A stretch of 64,000 nucleotides of DNA from Salinirubrum litoreum (GCF_020567425.1 NZ_JAJCVJ010000004.1:115492-179491), one strand, 5' to 3'. Shown: positions 25,088-34,857, counted from the first letter of the stretch. The notes: a model not told the origin generated them from the sequence alone. Made by a program: numbers and translations.

Positions 25088-26272
25088 TCACACGTCGCCG
25101 GACATCGTATCGAACAGACGGTCGATCAGCGCCGACCGGGAGACGCGCCGGGCGCTCGCGTTGCCGGAGGGGACGTCCACCTCGTCACGCTCCGGAATCT
25201 GGCCGCCGCCCATCCGGGCGTGGCCGCCGGCACTGGCGTTGGGGATGTCCGAGACCGCCGCCTCCAGCGCCCGGCCCATGTGGACCCGGTCGTCCCGCGA
25301 CCGACCGGAGAGGTAGACGATGCCGTCGCGTTCCCCGCAGACGACGACCGCCGTCACGCCCTCCAGTTGCATCAACTCGTCTGCGGCCTGTGGCACCGCG
25401 TCGACGTTCGAGATACCGCCTACGTCCGAGACCGCGAACGACCCCTGCACCTTCCGTCCGGCGATGGCGCGGGCCTTCACCTCCAGCACCTCGGCGGAGA
25501 CCTGCGGGTTGGCGATCCGGTCCAGCAGGTCCTCGTCGACGCCGGGGTAGAGGTAGCCCGCCGCCGCGAAGTCAGCGTCGTCACAGCCCGCGGTCAGGTG
25601 CTTGGTGTCCGCGAGAATTCCGTACAGCAACCCCGTGGCGACCTCGGAGGGGATGGTGTAGCGCGCGCCGATCTCGCTGGCGTGCTGGTCCGGCGGCACC
25701 GGCTTCGCGCCGATGTTCCGGAAGTACTCCGCGACGATGCTGGCGGTCGCGCCGTAGTCGGTCCGAACGTCGGTGAACGCCTCGCCGTTGCCCTCACCCG
25801 GATGGTGGTCGACGACCGCCAACGGGAGGACACTCTCCGCGCCGGCGAACCCACGCGGACTGTTGTGGTCCACGAGTACGACGTCTTCCGCAGAGAGTTC
25901 CGAGACGTGATCGATACGATCCAACTCTAAGTCGAGAACGGTCCGAAAGGCGCGGTTTTCCTGATGTCTGATCTGTCCGGAGAACTGGAGGGTCGTGTCG
26001 ACGTCCAACTGTTCGGCGAGTGTCGCCACCCCGATCGCGGCCGCCATCGCGTCCGGGTCCGGGTTCGGATGCATCAACACCGACAACTCCTCCCGGTCGG
26101 CCAGCACCGACTTGAACAGCACGCCCATCGGCCGCCGATACCGGAAGACGGCGTACGTGGCCGCGACGGCGACGACCAACCCGACGACTACTGCCGCCAC
26201 CAACTCCGGGTTCGCGCGGACGAACTCCGCCGCGCGCCCGACGACTTCGTTCCCGACGGCCCCTACCCGCAT
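25088..26272 (-). CDS. Membrane-tethered DHH/DHHA1 phosphoesterase
   Basis: 394 residues. One N-terminal transmembrane helix (~24-44) followed by a DHH domain: LMHPNPDPDAMAAA, VLVDHNSPRG and the signature AVVDHHPGEG, then a DHHA1 domain ending in a glycine-rich GGHARMGGGQI. Such enzymes hydrolyse nanoRNAs, pAp or cyclic dinucleotides. The membrane tether recalls GdpP-type c-di-AMP phosphodiesterases, though the sensory domains of GdpP are absent. The ATG at 26272 follows from a good N-terminus; the longer frame is basic. Substrate is uncertain. Confidence 0.88.
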   Translation of the reverse strand: MRVGAVGNEVVGRAAEFVRANPELVAAVVVGLVVAVAATYAVFRYRRPMGVLFKSVLADREELSVLMHPNPDPDAMAAAIGVATLAEQLDVDTTLQFSGQIRHQENRAFRTVLDLELDRIDHVSELSAEDVVLVDHNSPRGFAGAESVLPLAVVDHHPGEGNGEAFTDVRTDYGATASIVAEYFRNIGAKPVPPDQHASEIGARYTIPSEVATGLLYGILADTKHLTAGCDDADFAAAGYLYPGVDEDLLDRIANPQVSAEVLEVKARAIAGRKVQGSFAVSDVGGISNVDAVPQAADELMQLEGVTAVVVCGERDGIVYLSGRSRDDRVHMGRALEAAVSDIPNASAGGHARMGGGQIPERDEVDVPSGNASARRVSRSALIDRLFDTMSGDV

Positions 26273-26387
26273 GGTCCGAACCTCAAAGCCGACCGGTAAG
26301 AACCTTCCCCAACGTTTCGACGTGCGAGAAAGGACACGATTCTCCGCCGGTGCGGCCAGCCCGACTCCCGCCGAATCGGCCGAGTTC

Positions 26388-27281
26388 CTACGACTCGGGG
26401 CTGTACGCCCGGATCGCGTCACGGTACCCCTCGCGGAAGGTCGGGTACCGGAACTCGTAGCCCAGCCCGCGCAGTCGCTCGTTCGAGCACCGTTTGCTCG
26501 TCAGGATCCGGCGTTCGGCGGCCTCCGAGAGCTCACCCGCCGCCAGTCGCTCCTGTTTCGACCGCTTCTCGGGCCGGTCCACGCCACACTCGTCGGCCAG
26601 CCAGTCGGCGAACTCGTGTTTCGAGACGGGTTCGTCGTCCACGACGACGACCACGTCGTCCCGGAGTAGGTCTTCTCTGAGGAGGTACGCGACCGCACCG
26701 GCCGCGTCGTCCCGGTGGACCATGTTGAGGTAACCAGCCGTCACCGGTCCCTGCAGATATCGCGAGAGTCGGTACCGATCCGGCCCGTACAGTCCCGCGA
26801 ACCGGGCGACAGTCCCGTCGATGCCGTACTCGGCCGACACCTCACGGGCCACACGCTCGGCCTCGGCGAGCACCTCCGTCTTCTCGGTCGTCGGCTCGAT
26901 GGGCGTCTCCTCGTCGACCCAGTCGCCGCCGTGATCGCCGTACACACCGGTCGAGGAGGTGTAGATCAGTCGGTCGGGGCGTTCGTCTCGGGAGCCGAAC
27001 TGCCGGATGGCGGTCCGCAGTCCCTGGACGTACACCGACCGTGCCGCCTCGGCACCGCGCCCGCCGGAACTCGCGGCGAACACCACCCAGTCGGCGTCCG
27101 GCACGTCTGCCAGCGACTCGGCGTCGGTCACGTCTGCCTCGACGGCCTCCAGGCCGGCGGACTCGACTGCCGCGAGTCCCGACTCTGAGCGCCGGACGCC
27201 GACGACCTCGTGGCCCGCGGCCGACAACTGGCGGCCGAGTTCCAGTCCGACGTAGCCACAGCCGAGAACCGCGACCCTCAT
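26388..27281 (-). CDS. NAD(P)-dependent epimerase/dehydratase-like SDR
   Basis: 297 residues with an N-terminal Rossmann motif GCGYVGLELG, the VVFAASSGG loop and YTSSTGVYGDHGG, where the extended-SDR catalytic Ser/Tyr region lies. The catalytic YxxxK is not obvious, as in atypical SDRs of the YeeZ type that may bind rather than convert sugars. It overlaps the DUF5791 gene by 4 bases (ATGA) and is the last gene of the long operon starting at 38021. Confidence 0.85.
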   Translation of the reverse strand: MRVAVLGCGYVGLELGRQLSAAGHEVVGVRRSESGLAAVESAGLEAVEADVTDAESLADVPDADWVVFAASSGGRGAEAARSVYVQGLRTAIRQFGSRDERPDRLIYTSSTGVYGDHGGDWVDEETPIEPTTEKTEVLAEAERVAREVSAEYGIDGTVARFAGLYGPDRYRLSRYLQGPVTAGYLNMVHRDDAAGAVAYLLREDLLRDDVVVVVDDEPVSKHEFADWLADECGVDRPEKRSKQERLAAGELSEAAERRILTSKRCSNERLRGLGYEFRYPTFREGYRDAIRAYSPES

Positions 27282-27715
27282 CGCTGGCTGGCGGCGACGA
27301 ACCGGTGGATCGCCGCCAGTTCGTCGAGGGTCATCTCGGTGCGACCCTCCAGCGCCTGCTGGACCTCCTGTCCCGTCAGGTCCGCGTCGATCTCGGCCGA
27401 GATCGTGTCGACGTCCAGCACGCCGGTCGTCATCCCCATCAGCAGGTGGTCGCGCAGTTCCAGCACGACCACCTCGGCGTCGGGCACCTCGTCCGAGAGA
27501 CCCAGAATCGCGGCCGCTTCGGTGACGGTCAACGCGACCGACTCGGCCGACTCGCCAGCAGCGAGTGCCTCGACCGTCTCGCGCGACAGGTCCGTCTCGG
27601 CGACGACTCGATCCACACCGACCGTCTCGACGACCGACCGGAGGAGCGCGTCGTACTCGGCGCGCAACTCGGCCGGCGAGAGTTCGCCGGGTTCGGCGAC
27701 GACATCGTGGAGCAT
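27278..27715 (-). CDS. DUF5791-type haloarchaeal protein
   Basis: 145-residue acidic, helical protein (SPAELRAEYDALLRSVVETV, TLDELAAIHRFVAA). The middle part (VDRVVAETDLSRETVEALAAG) reads like a degenerate helix-turn-helix, so a DNA- or protein-binding role is possible. It sits between the pilus-like genes and the SDR gene, in the same direction, 22 bases after the large membrane protein's stop. Confidence 0.78.
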   Translation of the reverse strand: MLHDVVAEPGELSPAELRAEYDALLRSVVETVGVDRVVAETDLSRETVEALAAGESAESVALTVTEAAAILGLSDEVPDAEVVVLELRDHLLMGMTTGVLDVDTISAEIDADLTGQEVQQALEGRTEMTLDELAAIHRFVAASQR

Positions 27716-27737
27716 AGTCGTGCTGGGGGGCGGTCGG

Positions 27738-30700
27738 CTAAAACAGTTGTTCACCGCGCCCGCCCAGCGCGCTCTCCGCGAGTCCTCGGCCGTCGAACCG
27801 ACTCCTGCTCGCGTTCCCCTCGGCGAGACAGTTCTGCGCACGACAACCCGGCGTCGGCCACCCCGGCGAGCGCTCGTCGGCGTTCCCGTCCACGTCGCCG
27901 ACACCGTTCCCGTTCGGCGGGACCGCGATCACGACCGCCGTGCGCTGTTCGAAGTCGACCGGATCGTTCCAGCCGAGTCGTTCTCTCGTCCCATCCTCGT
28001 CGGTGTCGAACCGCACGGCCTCGCCGTCTCGGCTGTACGCGACCGCCGCGTCCGGGTCCGTCGGCCCGCCGGTCCGCGCCCGGACCGTGAACCGGGCGTA
28101 CTGCCCGCGCACTCTCACGTCCCAGACGTTGATCGTCGCGTACCAGTAGCCCGGCACCGGTGCCACCGGAAGCCCGGCCGGGACCGACCCGAGCACGTCG
28201 TCGGTCCACCGTTCTCTCGCCAACTCGGTCGCGTTCGAGACGCCGCGCTTCATCCCTTCTTTCACCAGTTCGCGGGCGACCTGTTCGGCGTACCGGTCGA
28301 TCGGTTTCACGTCACCGACCGGGACGGCGACAGCCCGCTGAAACTCGGGGGCGGAGAGTGCGACCTCGAGGCGGCTCTCGACGGCCTGCGAACTCGGCGC
28401 ATCCGGTCCCTCCGTCGCACCCGCGTCGACCGCTGCCGCCGCGACAGCCGTCGCCAGTGATCCGTCACCGAGTGCGACCGCCCGCTCGCCGGTCGTGTTC
28501 CAGCGCGCGACGCCACGACTCACCGCTCGACGACGCGCCGACGCCGAGAGGTCGGTTTCTTGCCCCAGTACCTCTCGTGCCCGCGTTTCGGCCTGCGAGA
28601 TTCGCTCCGAGAGCGTCCGTCGGAGGCTGTTCCGGTGGACGCGAAACTCCGGATCGTCGGCGTGTCGCAGCGTCCCGTTCGCCTGCTGGAGTCGCTTGCC
28701 GGCGGTCCCGACCGACACGTGACCCTGTTTCCCGGCGACCGACGAGATGACACCGTCTGCGATCTCGCCCGAGGGGACGGTGAACACGTTGGTCGTCCGG
28801 GCCGCCATCGGTTCGTAGGTGTGTCCCGGTGCGACCTCGGGAACGTGCTCCCGCGTCACGCCGACGACGGTCAGCACGGCCGGCGATCCGTCCGGTACGA
28901 CGGTCACGGGCGTGCCGGGACCCTCGGCCAACTGCTGTCGCTCGGGCGTCGTCCGCGTTCGACTCGACCGCAGGAACTCGCCGAGACTGTCGCGTGCGGG
29001 TGCGCCGGTGTTCGCCAACGCCTCGCCCACCTTCCCGTTCGTCGTCTCGGTGCGCTCGGCGCGTGCTTCCAGTCGCGCGACCACGCGGTCGAGATACGCC
29101 GCCCGCGCGGCCACCAGTGCGACGTCGGCGATCCCGTCGTACCGGCGCGGCGGCACGGACAACAGGTCCGTCCGCCGGTCGCGAATCCGCTCTGCCAGTC
29201 GGGCCGGTGGGTTCGCCCTCGCGGTGGCGACCTTCCCACGGCGCACCGTCACCGACACGTTCGCCACGCGGTTCCGGAGGCGGACGAGGTCGGCTCGCAC
29301 CCACCGAGCGAGTTCGGGCGGTCGGTCACCCGCGACGCGGGTCTGTCGGCTGTCGAGTTCGCCGGTCACGACGCGCTCTGCCACCCGGTCCGGGCCGCCC
29401 TGCGAATCGACGAGTGCGTCACTGGCGGCCGCCGGGACGCCTCGCAGGTTCGGGCCGTCCAGCGCGCCGCCGGTCTCGTGGATCGGGTTGACTCGCTGGT
29501 CGGGTACCTCCGCTGGGAGGTGGTCACCGACGACCGCGACACCGACGGCGGTGCGGTCGGTCCACGAGGCGCGTGTCGTCTGCGTCTCGTTGCCGCGCCG
29601 CCACTCGCGGGTGACGTGGTGGCGTTCGACGACGACGCGGTCGAAGGTGCCGAGTCGGTGGGACCCGTCCGGGACCGTCGGGTCGGGGGCCCGTGCAGTC
29701 TGCCGGACCGACGTGGATCGCTCGGTATCGCTCCCGACGAGGTCCCAGTCGGAACCGGGTGCGTCGGGTGCCGGTTCGTCCCCGTCTTCGATCTCGCGTG
29801 TCGCGGTCACGAGACGGACTCTCGGCTCGTAGGCGTCTGCGAGGACGGTGTCGAGCGACCGGTTCTCCGCGTCGGTCGTCGTTGCGACCGTGTCGCGCTG
29901 TTCGTTCGACTCGGTCGTCAGGCCGACCAGCGCGACGTCGGCCGTCCGGTTCACCCCGACCGAGATGCTGTCGGTCGCGCGTGGCGTACCCGCCGCTCGG
30001 TCGTACCCCGGCAGGCTCTTGCCGCCGTCGTGTATCTTCCGACGTTCTTTCAGCGCGAGTCTGGCCGACGGGACCTTGCTCCCGCCCGTCAGCACTGCGA
30101 GGTCTTCGTGTCCTGCGTGGAGGGCGAGTCGCGTCGTTCCGGCCTTCGCGTCCGGATCGGCCCGCCCGAAGACGGCGCGCTGTTCCCGGACGATGCCGCC
30201 GTTCGTCGCCACCTCGACGTGGTGGTTCCCGAGGACGTTCTGGATCGGGAGGCCGCCGTACTGTGCGTAGCCTCGTGCCCACGTGATGACGTACAGTTCT
30301 GCGGTGAGTCGCCGGCCGAGTCCCGACCCCTCGAGTGCACCGGTGTTCAGTCGTTCCTCGAATCGTTCGGTCCGCTCGTGGAGCGCGAGGGCCGGCGTCT
30401 CGACCGTCAGCGTGATCGTCTCGTCCTCCTCGCCCACGATCGGACCGCTAGTGTCGGTCTGCTCGGGGCGGTCGGTAGACTCGTCTGCCCCGATACCGGC
30501 ACCGGAAGTCGAACTGCCGCGACTCTGCTCGCGGGCCGTGATCGACACGTTCTCGACCGTGACGCGCAGTGCGGTCCCGTTCTGGACACCGGCGATCTGA
30601 ACGCGGCCTTTCGCCCGCCGGAGCGCGCTGGCGTTCGGTGTCGGCGGGAGCGACGGACTCGCGACCACGTCCCCTGAGCGACTCTCGACTGCGGTGAATC

Positions 30701-31022
30701 GGTCGCGGACCGCGTGGTAGATGCGGAGTCGGAGCGCGTCGCGGAAGGCGGTCGAGTCGTTCAGCACCCGACCGGCAGGCGTGTCCGCCGGGTCGAGGAC
30801 CGGATTTCGGGCGGCGTCACGCGCGGCGGCGTCGGTGGCCTCTCGCACCGCCCCGCCGGCAGACGCCTCGGCGCGCTCCATCGCGGTCTGGACGTCCTCG
30901 TCCGGCGCGGCCGGTGTCTGCTGTGTCGACAGGGTGACCGCGAAGGTCGTACTGCCGAGCAAGAGCAGGACGCCGACGAGCGCGAAGGGGACGCGCCCCC
31001 GGCGGTCGTCTGCGAGTCTCAC
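27738..31022 (-). CDS. Large extracytoplasmic protein of pilus-like operon (DUF7286 type)
   Basis: 1094 residues. One N-terminal transmembrane helix (VPFALVGVLLLLGSTTFAV) and the rest predicted outside the cell: long, acidic, with many N-glycosylation sequons and mixed helical and beta segments, including a basic helical stretch around RRAVSRGVARWNTTGERAV. No enzymatic motif was seen. GTG at 31022 overlaps the preceding stop by 4 bases (GTGA). Its position at the end of the secretion-ATPase operon suggests a structural or tip component, or a secreted substrate. Family name is recalled, not searched. Confidence 0.8.
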   Translation of the reverse strand: MRLADDRRGRVPFALVGVLLLLGSTTFAVTLSTQQTPAAPDEDVQTAMERAEASAGGAVREATDAAARDAARNPVLDPADTPAGRVLNDSTAFRDALRLRIYHAVRDRFTAVESRSGDVVASPSLPPTPNASALRRAKGRVQIAGVQNGTALRVTVENVSITAREQSRGSSTSGAGIGADESTDRPEQTDTSGPIVGEEDETITLTVETPALALHERTERFEERLNTGALEGSGLGRRLTAELYVITWARGYAQYGGLPIQNVLGNHHVEVATNGGIVREQRAVFGRADPDAKAGTTRLALHAGHEDLAVLTGGSKVPSARLALKERRKIHDGGKSLPGYDRAAGTPRATDSISVGVNRTADVALVGLTTESNEQRDTVATTTDAENRSLDTVLADAYEPRVRLVTATREIEDGDEPAPDAPGSDWDLVGSDTERSTSVRQTARAPDPTVPDGSHRLGTFDRVVVERHHVTREWRRGNETQTTRASWTDRTAVGVAVVGDHLPAEVPDQRVNPIHETGGALDGPNLRGVPAAASDALVDSQGGPDRVAERVVTGELDSRQTRVAGDRPPELARWVRADLVRLRNRVANVSVTVRRGKVATARANPPARLAERIRDRRTDLLSVPPRRYDGIADVALVAARAAYLDRVVARLEARAERTETTNGKVGEALANTGAPARDSLGEFLRSSRTRTTPERQQLAEGPGTPVTVVPDGSPAVLTVVGVTREHVPEVAPGHTYEPMAARTTNVFTVPSGEIADGVISSVAGKQGHVSVGTAGKRLQQANGTLRHADDPEFRVHRNSLRRTLSERISQAETRAREVLGQETDLSASARRRAVSRGVARWNTTGERAVALGDGSLATAVAAAAVDAGATEGPDAPSSQAVESRLEVALSAPEFQRAVAVPVGDVKPIDRYAEQVARELVKEGMKRGVSNATELARERWTDDVLGSVPAGLPVAPVPGYWYATINVWDVRVRGQYARFTVRARTGGPTDPDAAVAYSRDGEAVRFDTDEDGTRERLGWNDPVDFEQRTAVVIAVPPNGNGVGDVDGNADERSPGWPTPGCRAQNCLAEGNASRSRFDGRGLAESALGGRGEQLF

Positions 31023-32017
31023 GACGCCCCCCACGTCCGGACCGTGATCCGGACCCGTCCGACTGTGATCTCCGGGCCGTCCACTCCCGGAGACGACGCC
31101 GACTGCCGGAACGACTGCGAGAGACTGTCCGCGAGACCAGCCGTGAGCAGTCGAGTGGCACGAGTCACGTTCGTCTCTGCCGGGTCCTCGGCGATGCTCC
31201 CGTCGAGGTCGACCCCGAACAGGTGTGCCAGTCGGAGGTAGCGGTGCCGGGTCAGCGCGGACACCGGGTAGTCGCCGTGGAGTGCGAAGCGCGTCTCGCT
31301 CGGTGGGAGGAGACCGGTGACGACCGCCCCGGCGACACGGCGGGCGAGTCGCTCGCGCTCCTCGCCCGCCGCCGGATCGGGAGCGCGCGTCTCGTCGGTG
31401 GCCTGCTCGGCCGGGCGTGCGCCGTCTGCAGTCGTCCAAGCCGAGTCGTGACCGCCGGCGAAGCCAGTCGGTGCGCGAACCACGGCGGCGTGGACCGATC
31501 GGTCGGCCGGTGGGTCGGGACCGACGACGACCCGTCCGTCGACCGGTCCCTCGGCTGTCGGTCGCCAGACGGCGACGACCTGCGTGTTCGCCCCGACCGC
31601 TTCGAGGGTGCGGGCGCGCACGCCGCGTCGGAAGTCGTCGCCGGTGTGATCAAGTCGACTGCCCTCCACGCGGATACCAGCGAGAGTCGCGTCCACCAGC
31701 AGACCGGCGAGTGTTCCCCGACTCGTGCGCTCGAACTGGGGTCCGTCGGTGTGCGGGAAGGCCACTCGCGTTCCGTTCGCTCGGCGTGCTCCGGGGGCGA
31801 GCGTGTAGTTCACCGACGCGGTCGCGGTGGTCAGCGTCGTCGCCAGTGCGTCGGCGCGGTCGGGGTCGTCGGCGTCGGCGACACCGCCCACGACCGCATC
31901 TCCGCCGGCGCCCGCCTCCGGAGCGACACCCCCCGCGTCCGGCACCGTCACCAGCGTCACGGCTCCCGCACTGACGAGCAGGAGACAGACCGCCGCGTCG
32001 AGGACGGTGCTCGTCAC
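31019..32017 (-). CDS. Single-helix extracytoplasmic protein of pilus-like operon (DUF7284 type)
   Basis: 332 residues from GTG at 32017, which overlaps the previous gene by 4 bases. The N-terminus (TSTVLDAAVCLLLVSAGAVTLV) is a hydrophobic helix like that of a minor pseudopilin, without a long basic leader. The remainder is acidic and likely extracellular. The upstream in-frame extension duplicates another gene's frame and was discarded. Function unknown; probably a minor pilin-like or assembly component. Confidence 0.78.
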   Translation of the reverse strand: MTSTVLDAAVCLLLVSAGAVTLVTVPDAGGVAPEAGAGGDAVVGGVADADDPDRADALATTLTTATASVNYTLAPGARRANGTRVAFPHTDGPQFERTSRGTLAGLLVDATLAGIRVEGSRLDHTGDDFRRGVRARTLEAVGANTQVVAVWRPTAEGPVDGRVVVGPDPPADRSVHAAVVRAPTGFAGGHDSAWTTADGARPAEQATDETRAPDPAAGEERERLARRVAGAVVTGLLPPSETRFALHGDYPVSALTRHRYLRLAHLFGVDLDGSIAEDPAETNVTRATRLLTAGLADSLSQSFRQSASSPGVDGPEITVGRVRITVRTWGAS

Positions 32018-32460
32018 GACCAGATCACCACGCGGAGTCGACCGGGGTCGACTCGGCCGGGGACGATTCGGACGCCCGTGGGCCGGCTCGCCGTGTCGGT
32101 CGTCGACTGCGGTGGTGTCTCCCCGACCGACCATCGGCGGTCGTCTGCCGTCAGCGAGAGGTTCAGGTCGTACCCCTCCGGACCGACAGCCCTCGCGGCG
32201 TCGAGTCGCTCCGGCACCGCCACCCCGCCGGTCGAAACGCGGTCGTGAACGCGATCCAGCGTCGGCTCGGCGAGGTTCCGACTCGTCTCGGGTGTCACCG
32301 AGGAGAGGACGCCGCCGTAGAGTGCGAGTCCCACACAGACCGCGAAGACCGCCGCGAGCGCGGCGAGTGGCTCGACCTGCCCGCGGGTGTCCTCGGTGCC
32401 GAAATCGACATCGCAGTCGGCGTCGCCGACAGCCCCGTCACACACCGACGAGCGTGACAT
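32014..32460 (-). CDS. Prepilin-like protein of pilus-like operon (DUF7285 type)
   Basis: 148 residues. A polar leader of about 26 residues ends in DTRG and is followed by QVEPLAALAAVFAVCVGLAL. This arrangement, a charged leader with Arg-Gly before a hydrophobic helix with Glu near position +3, is that of class III (type IV prepilin) signal peptides cut by PibD/EppA peptidases. It is therefore the best pilin candidate of the operon. The gene overlaps its upstream neighbour by 23 bases. Confidence 0.8.
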   Translation of the reverse strand: MSRSSVCDGAVGDADCDVDFGTEDTRGQVEPLAALAAVFAVCVGLALYGGVLSSVTPETSRNLAEPTLDRVHDRVSTGGVAVPERLDAARAVGPEGYDLNLSLTADDRRWSVGETPPQSTTDTASRPTGVRIVPGRVDPGRLRVVIWS

Positions 32461-32908
32461 CCTGCCCCTCCCACGAGACGCGGCGAACGATCAGCGAGCG
32501 ATCGACTGCTGTCCACGTCGGCTCTCGGGTCCGGGCGTCGATCACGGCCTGTTGGAACGCCCGTCGGTCCTCGAAGGCCACGTCGACCGGCGTCCCGTGC
32601 AGGACGCGCTCCAGTCGGGAGTCGCGGGCGACGGGCGTCACCGGGCCGAAGGCGAACTCGGCGTGACTCGTCCCGGCGTCGTTCCGCAGCGCGAGGCGGT
32701 GTGGGCCGACGCGCACCGCCGAGACCGACAGCGGGTGTTCGGCGGTCGTCTCGTACTCGTCGGCCGCCACAGAATCGACCGTGTCGGCGACACCGGCTGC
32801 GTCCGGCGGCGGGGTGGTGGGAAGCGAACTCGCACTGCCGAACACTGCGAGGCTGGCGACCGCCAGCCCGAGCCAGACGTACCACGCATCGACGGGGGCG
32901 TCGAACAT
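32438..32908 (-). CDS. Membrane-anchored protein of pilus-like operon (DUF7283 type)
   Basis: 156 residues with an N-terminal helix (WYVWLGLAVASLAVFGSAS) after a short leader, then a soluble domain ending DRSLIVRRVSWEGQDVTLVGV. A TATA-like TTTAAA 28 bases before the ATG suggests an internal leaderless promoter, so this and the following genes can be transcribed apart from the ATPase/TadC genes. Function unknown. Confidence 0.78.
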   Translation of the reverse strand: MFDAPVDAWYVWLGLAVASLAVFGSASSLPTTPPPDAAGVADTVDSVAADEYETTAEHPLSVSAVRVGPHRLALRNDAGTSHAEFAFGPVTPVARDSRLERVLHGTPVDVAFEDRRAFQQAVIDARTREPTWTAVDRSLIVRRVSWEGQDVTLVGV

Positions 32909-32933
32909 GGACCGGAGTGGTCTCGGTCTCCGA

Positions 32934-32939
32934 TTTAAA
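32934..32939 (-). promoter_or_regulatory. Internal TATA box within the pilus-like operon
   Basis: TTTAAA inside GGTTTAAATCGG, centred 28 bases before the ATG at 32908. It lies in the 87-base spacer between tadC-like and DUF7283-type genes, one of only two sizeable gaps in an otherwise tightly packed operon. Confidence 0.6.
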
Positions 32940-32995
32940 CCTCAGCGTACTGGTCCGGTCGAACTCGCCGCGACCCGGTCCGCACTCGTCACCAC

Positions 32996-34855
32996 TCACA
33001 CCAACAGTCCGGCACCCAGGACGCTCGCCAGAAACGTCGCGGTCGCCGACAGCAGCGCGATGCCGACACGGTAGCCGACGAGTGCCCGATCCAATCCGTG
33101 TTCGAGTCCGACCGACAGCGCCGTGAGGACGACGGTCAACAGGAGGGTGTAGACACCGACTGCGACGCCGAGGTCGGCGGTCGCCAGCGTGCCGGCGGCC
33201 GTGCCAGCACCACCGGCACTCGCACCCGCACCGGTCAACGCGGTCGTCGTCGACCTCCCGGCACCGGCCATCCCGTCTGCGAGTGCCACCGTCGCGCCGG
33301 CCACGAGTGGCCCGAACAGCGCGGCGGTGCTGGCGAGTGTCCCCGTCACCTGCCGGAGTTCCTGTCGCGCGTCGGTCTCGACGCGCCTGAGGTCGCCGAG
33401 GTGATCCGCCAACGCGACGACCGCCTCGCCGGCCGGACGACCCTCGCTGGCCGCCAGCGCGAGCAGTTCGGCGGTCCCCCGGGCGCGTTGACTCGGTACG
33501 TCTCGGAGCGCGCCGAGGTCGCCGACGAACGCCTGCCGGACACCGAGATCGAGCACTCGACTCCGGCGGCTGGCGTCGGCGACGACCTCACCCGTCTCGT
33601 CCGAGAGTTCAGAACCGACACGGGTGAGCGCGGTCTCGACGGACTCGCCTTCGAGCACGCGCCGACCGACGAGGTACAGCGCGTCGTCCAGCCCCGACTC
33701 GACGGCCCGCGCGTGGTCCCGAACCTGTTTGATCGGCCGGAACCGGACGAGACAGCCCGCGCCGATCCCGGCCCCGAGGACCGCCACCGGGACCGCCCAC
33801 TCGGCGACGACCACGCCGGTGACGCCCCCCGCGAGCACTCCTCCACCGACCACCGCGACCAGCGTGCGCCGGGCGTCGGTCGGGACGTCCGGGTGGTCTC
33901 GACCGACTCGCGGCGGCGGGAACGCGACCGGCCGACGCGTCAGGAGCCACGCGGACACGGCGAGCAAGCCGACTGGGAGCACCACGTCGTACAACAGGAC
34001 GAGGTGGACGAGACCGACGCCGACCCCGGCGACACGGGCCGCCGGGAGCACGCCGAGTAGCGCGAGGGGGAGCAGGACCCCGAAGGCGTACAGCCCGGTC
34101 GCCGGGCCGCGAATCTCGCCCGCGAACGCGGTCAGTCGGTCGTGGGTCCCGTCGAGGACGGCCGACAGCGCCCGGTCGAGTGTTCGGGCGCGTTCACCCG
34201 GCGGCGCGTCTCCGGCGGCGTCCACCAGTGCGGTCGCACGCCGGACCGCCGGGAGCCAGTCGCGCCACTCCTCGGCGAAGCCGGCGAACCCGGAGCGGGG
34301 CGTCCCGCGTGCCCGCCGAGCGTGCGCCGCGAGGCTGTCGGCCAGCGGGCCGGTCCCGGTTCGACCGGCGAACACCGCCGAGCGTTCCGGACTCGGTTCG
34401 ATCCGCATCCGGAGGACCGCACGTCCGAACAACCCCGTGACACGGCCGAGTGCGCGTGTCCGACGGACACGGGCCAGCCAGACTGGGAGTCGGTGGACCG
34501 TGTGCGCGGTGCCGAGTGCGACGGCCGGCACCGCCGGGAGTGCCGCGAGTCGGAGTGCGGGCACGAGAAGCGAGCAGAACAGCGCGACCGGGAAGCCGAG
34601 CAGCCCCGCGAGCAGACCGGCACCGAAGCCGGCCCGGACGACCGTCTCGGCGTCGAGTGAGGGGACCCCGTGTGGCGTGACGCTCACGCCGAGAAAGGAG
34701 AGCGCACGGCGGAGGTCCCCACTCGGTGCCGGGAGCGTGTCCGGCGGGACGAGCGAAGCCGGACAACAGGCCGACAGCGCGACCGCGAGGCGGACCAGCC
34801 GGGTGGTTCGCTCGGATCGGTCGGTCGTCGCGGTGGACGAGAGTCGGTCGCTCAC
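32996..34855 (-). CDS. Type II/IV secretion platform protein (TadC/PilC/ArlJ-like, T2SF)
   Basis: 619-residue polytopic membrane protein, the inner-membrane platform on which the ATPase acts. Several hydrophobic segments flank two cytoplasmic T2SF helical regions: SGFAGFAEEWRDWLPAVRRA in the first half and VRQAFVGDLGALRDVPSQRA in the second. Such duplicated archaeal platform proteins pair with a cognate ATPase. The start is 2 bases from the ATPase stop. Confidence 0.86.
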   Translation of the reverse strand: MSDRLSSTATTDRSERTTRLVRLAVALSACCPASLVPPDTLPAPSGDLRRALSFLGVSVTPHGVPSLDAETVVRAGFGAGLLAGLLGFPVALFCSLLVPALRLAALPAVPAVALGTAHTVHRLPVWLARVRRTRALGRVTGLFGRAVLRMRIEPSPERSAVFAGRTGTGPLADSLAAHARRARGTPRSGFAGFAEEWRDWLPAVRRATALVDAAGDAPPGERARTLDRALSAVLDGTHDRLTAFAGEIRGPATGLYAFGVLLPLALLGVLPAARVAGVGVGLVHLVLLYDVVLPVGLLAVSAWLLTRRPVAFPPPRVGRDHPDVPTDARRTLVAVVGGGVLAGGVTGVVVAEWAVPVAVLGAGIGAGCLVRFRPIKQVRDHARAVESGLDDALYLVGRRVLEGESVETALTRVGSELSDETGEVVADASRRSRVLDLGVRQAFVGDLGALRDVPSQRARGTAELLALAASEGRPAGEAVVALADHLGDLRRVETDARQELRQVTGTLASTAALFGPLVAGATVALADGMAGAGRSTTTALTGAGASAGGAGTAAGTLATADLGVAVGVYTLLLTVVLTALSVGLEHGLDRALVGYRVGIALLSATATFLASVLGAGLLV

Positions 34856-34857
34856 CG

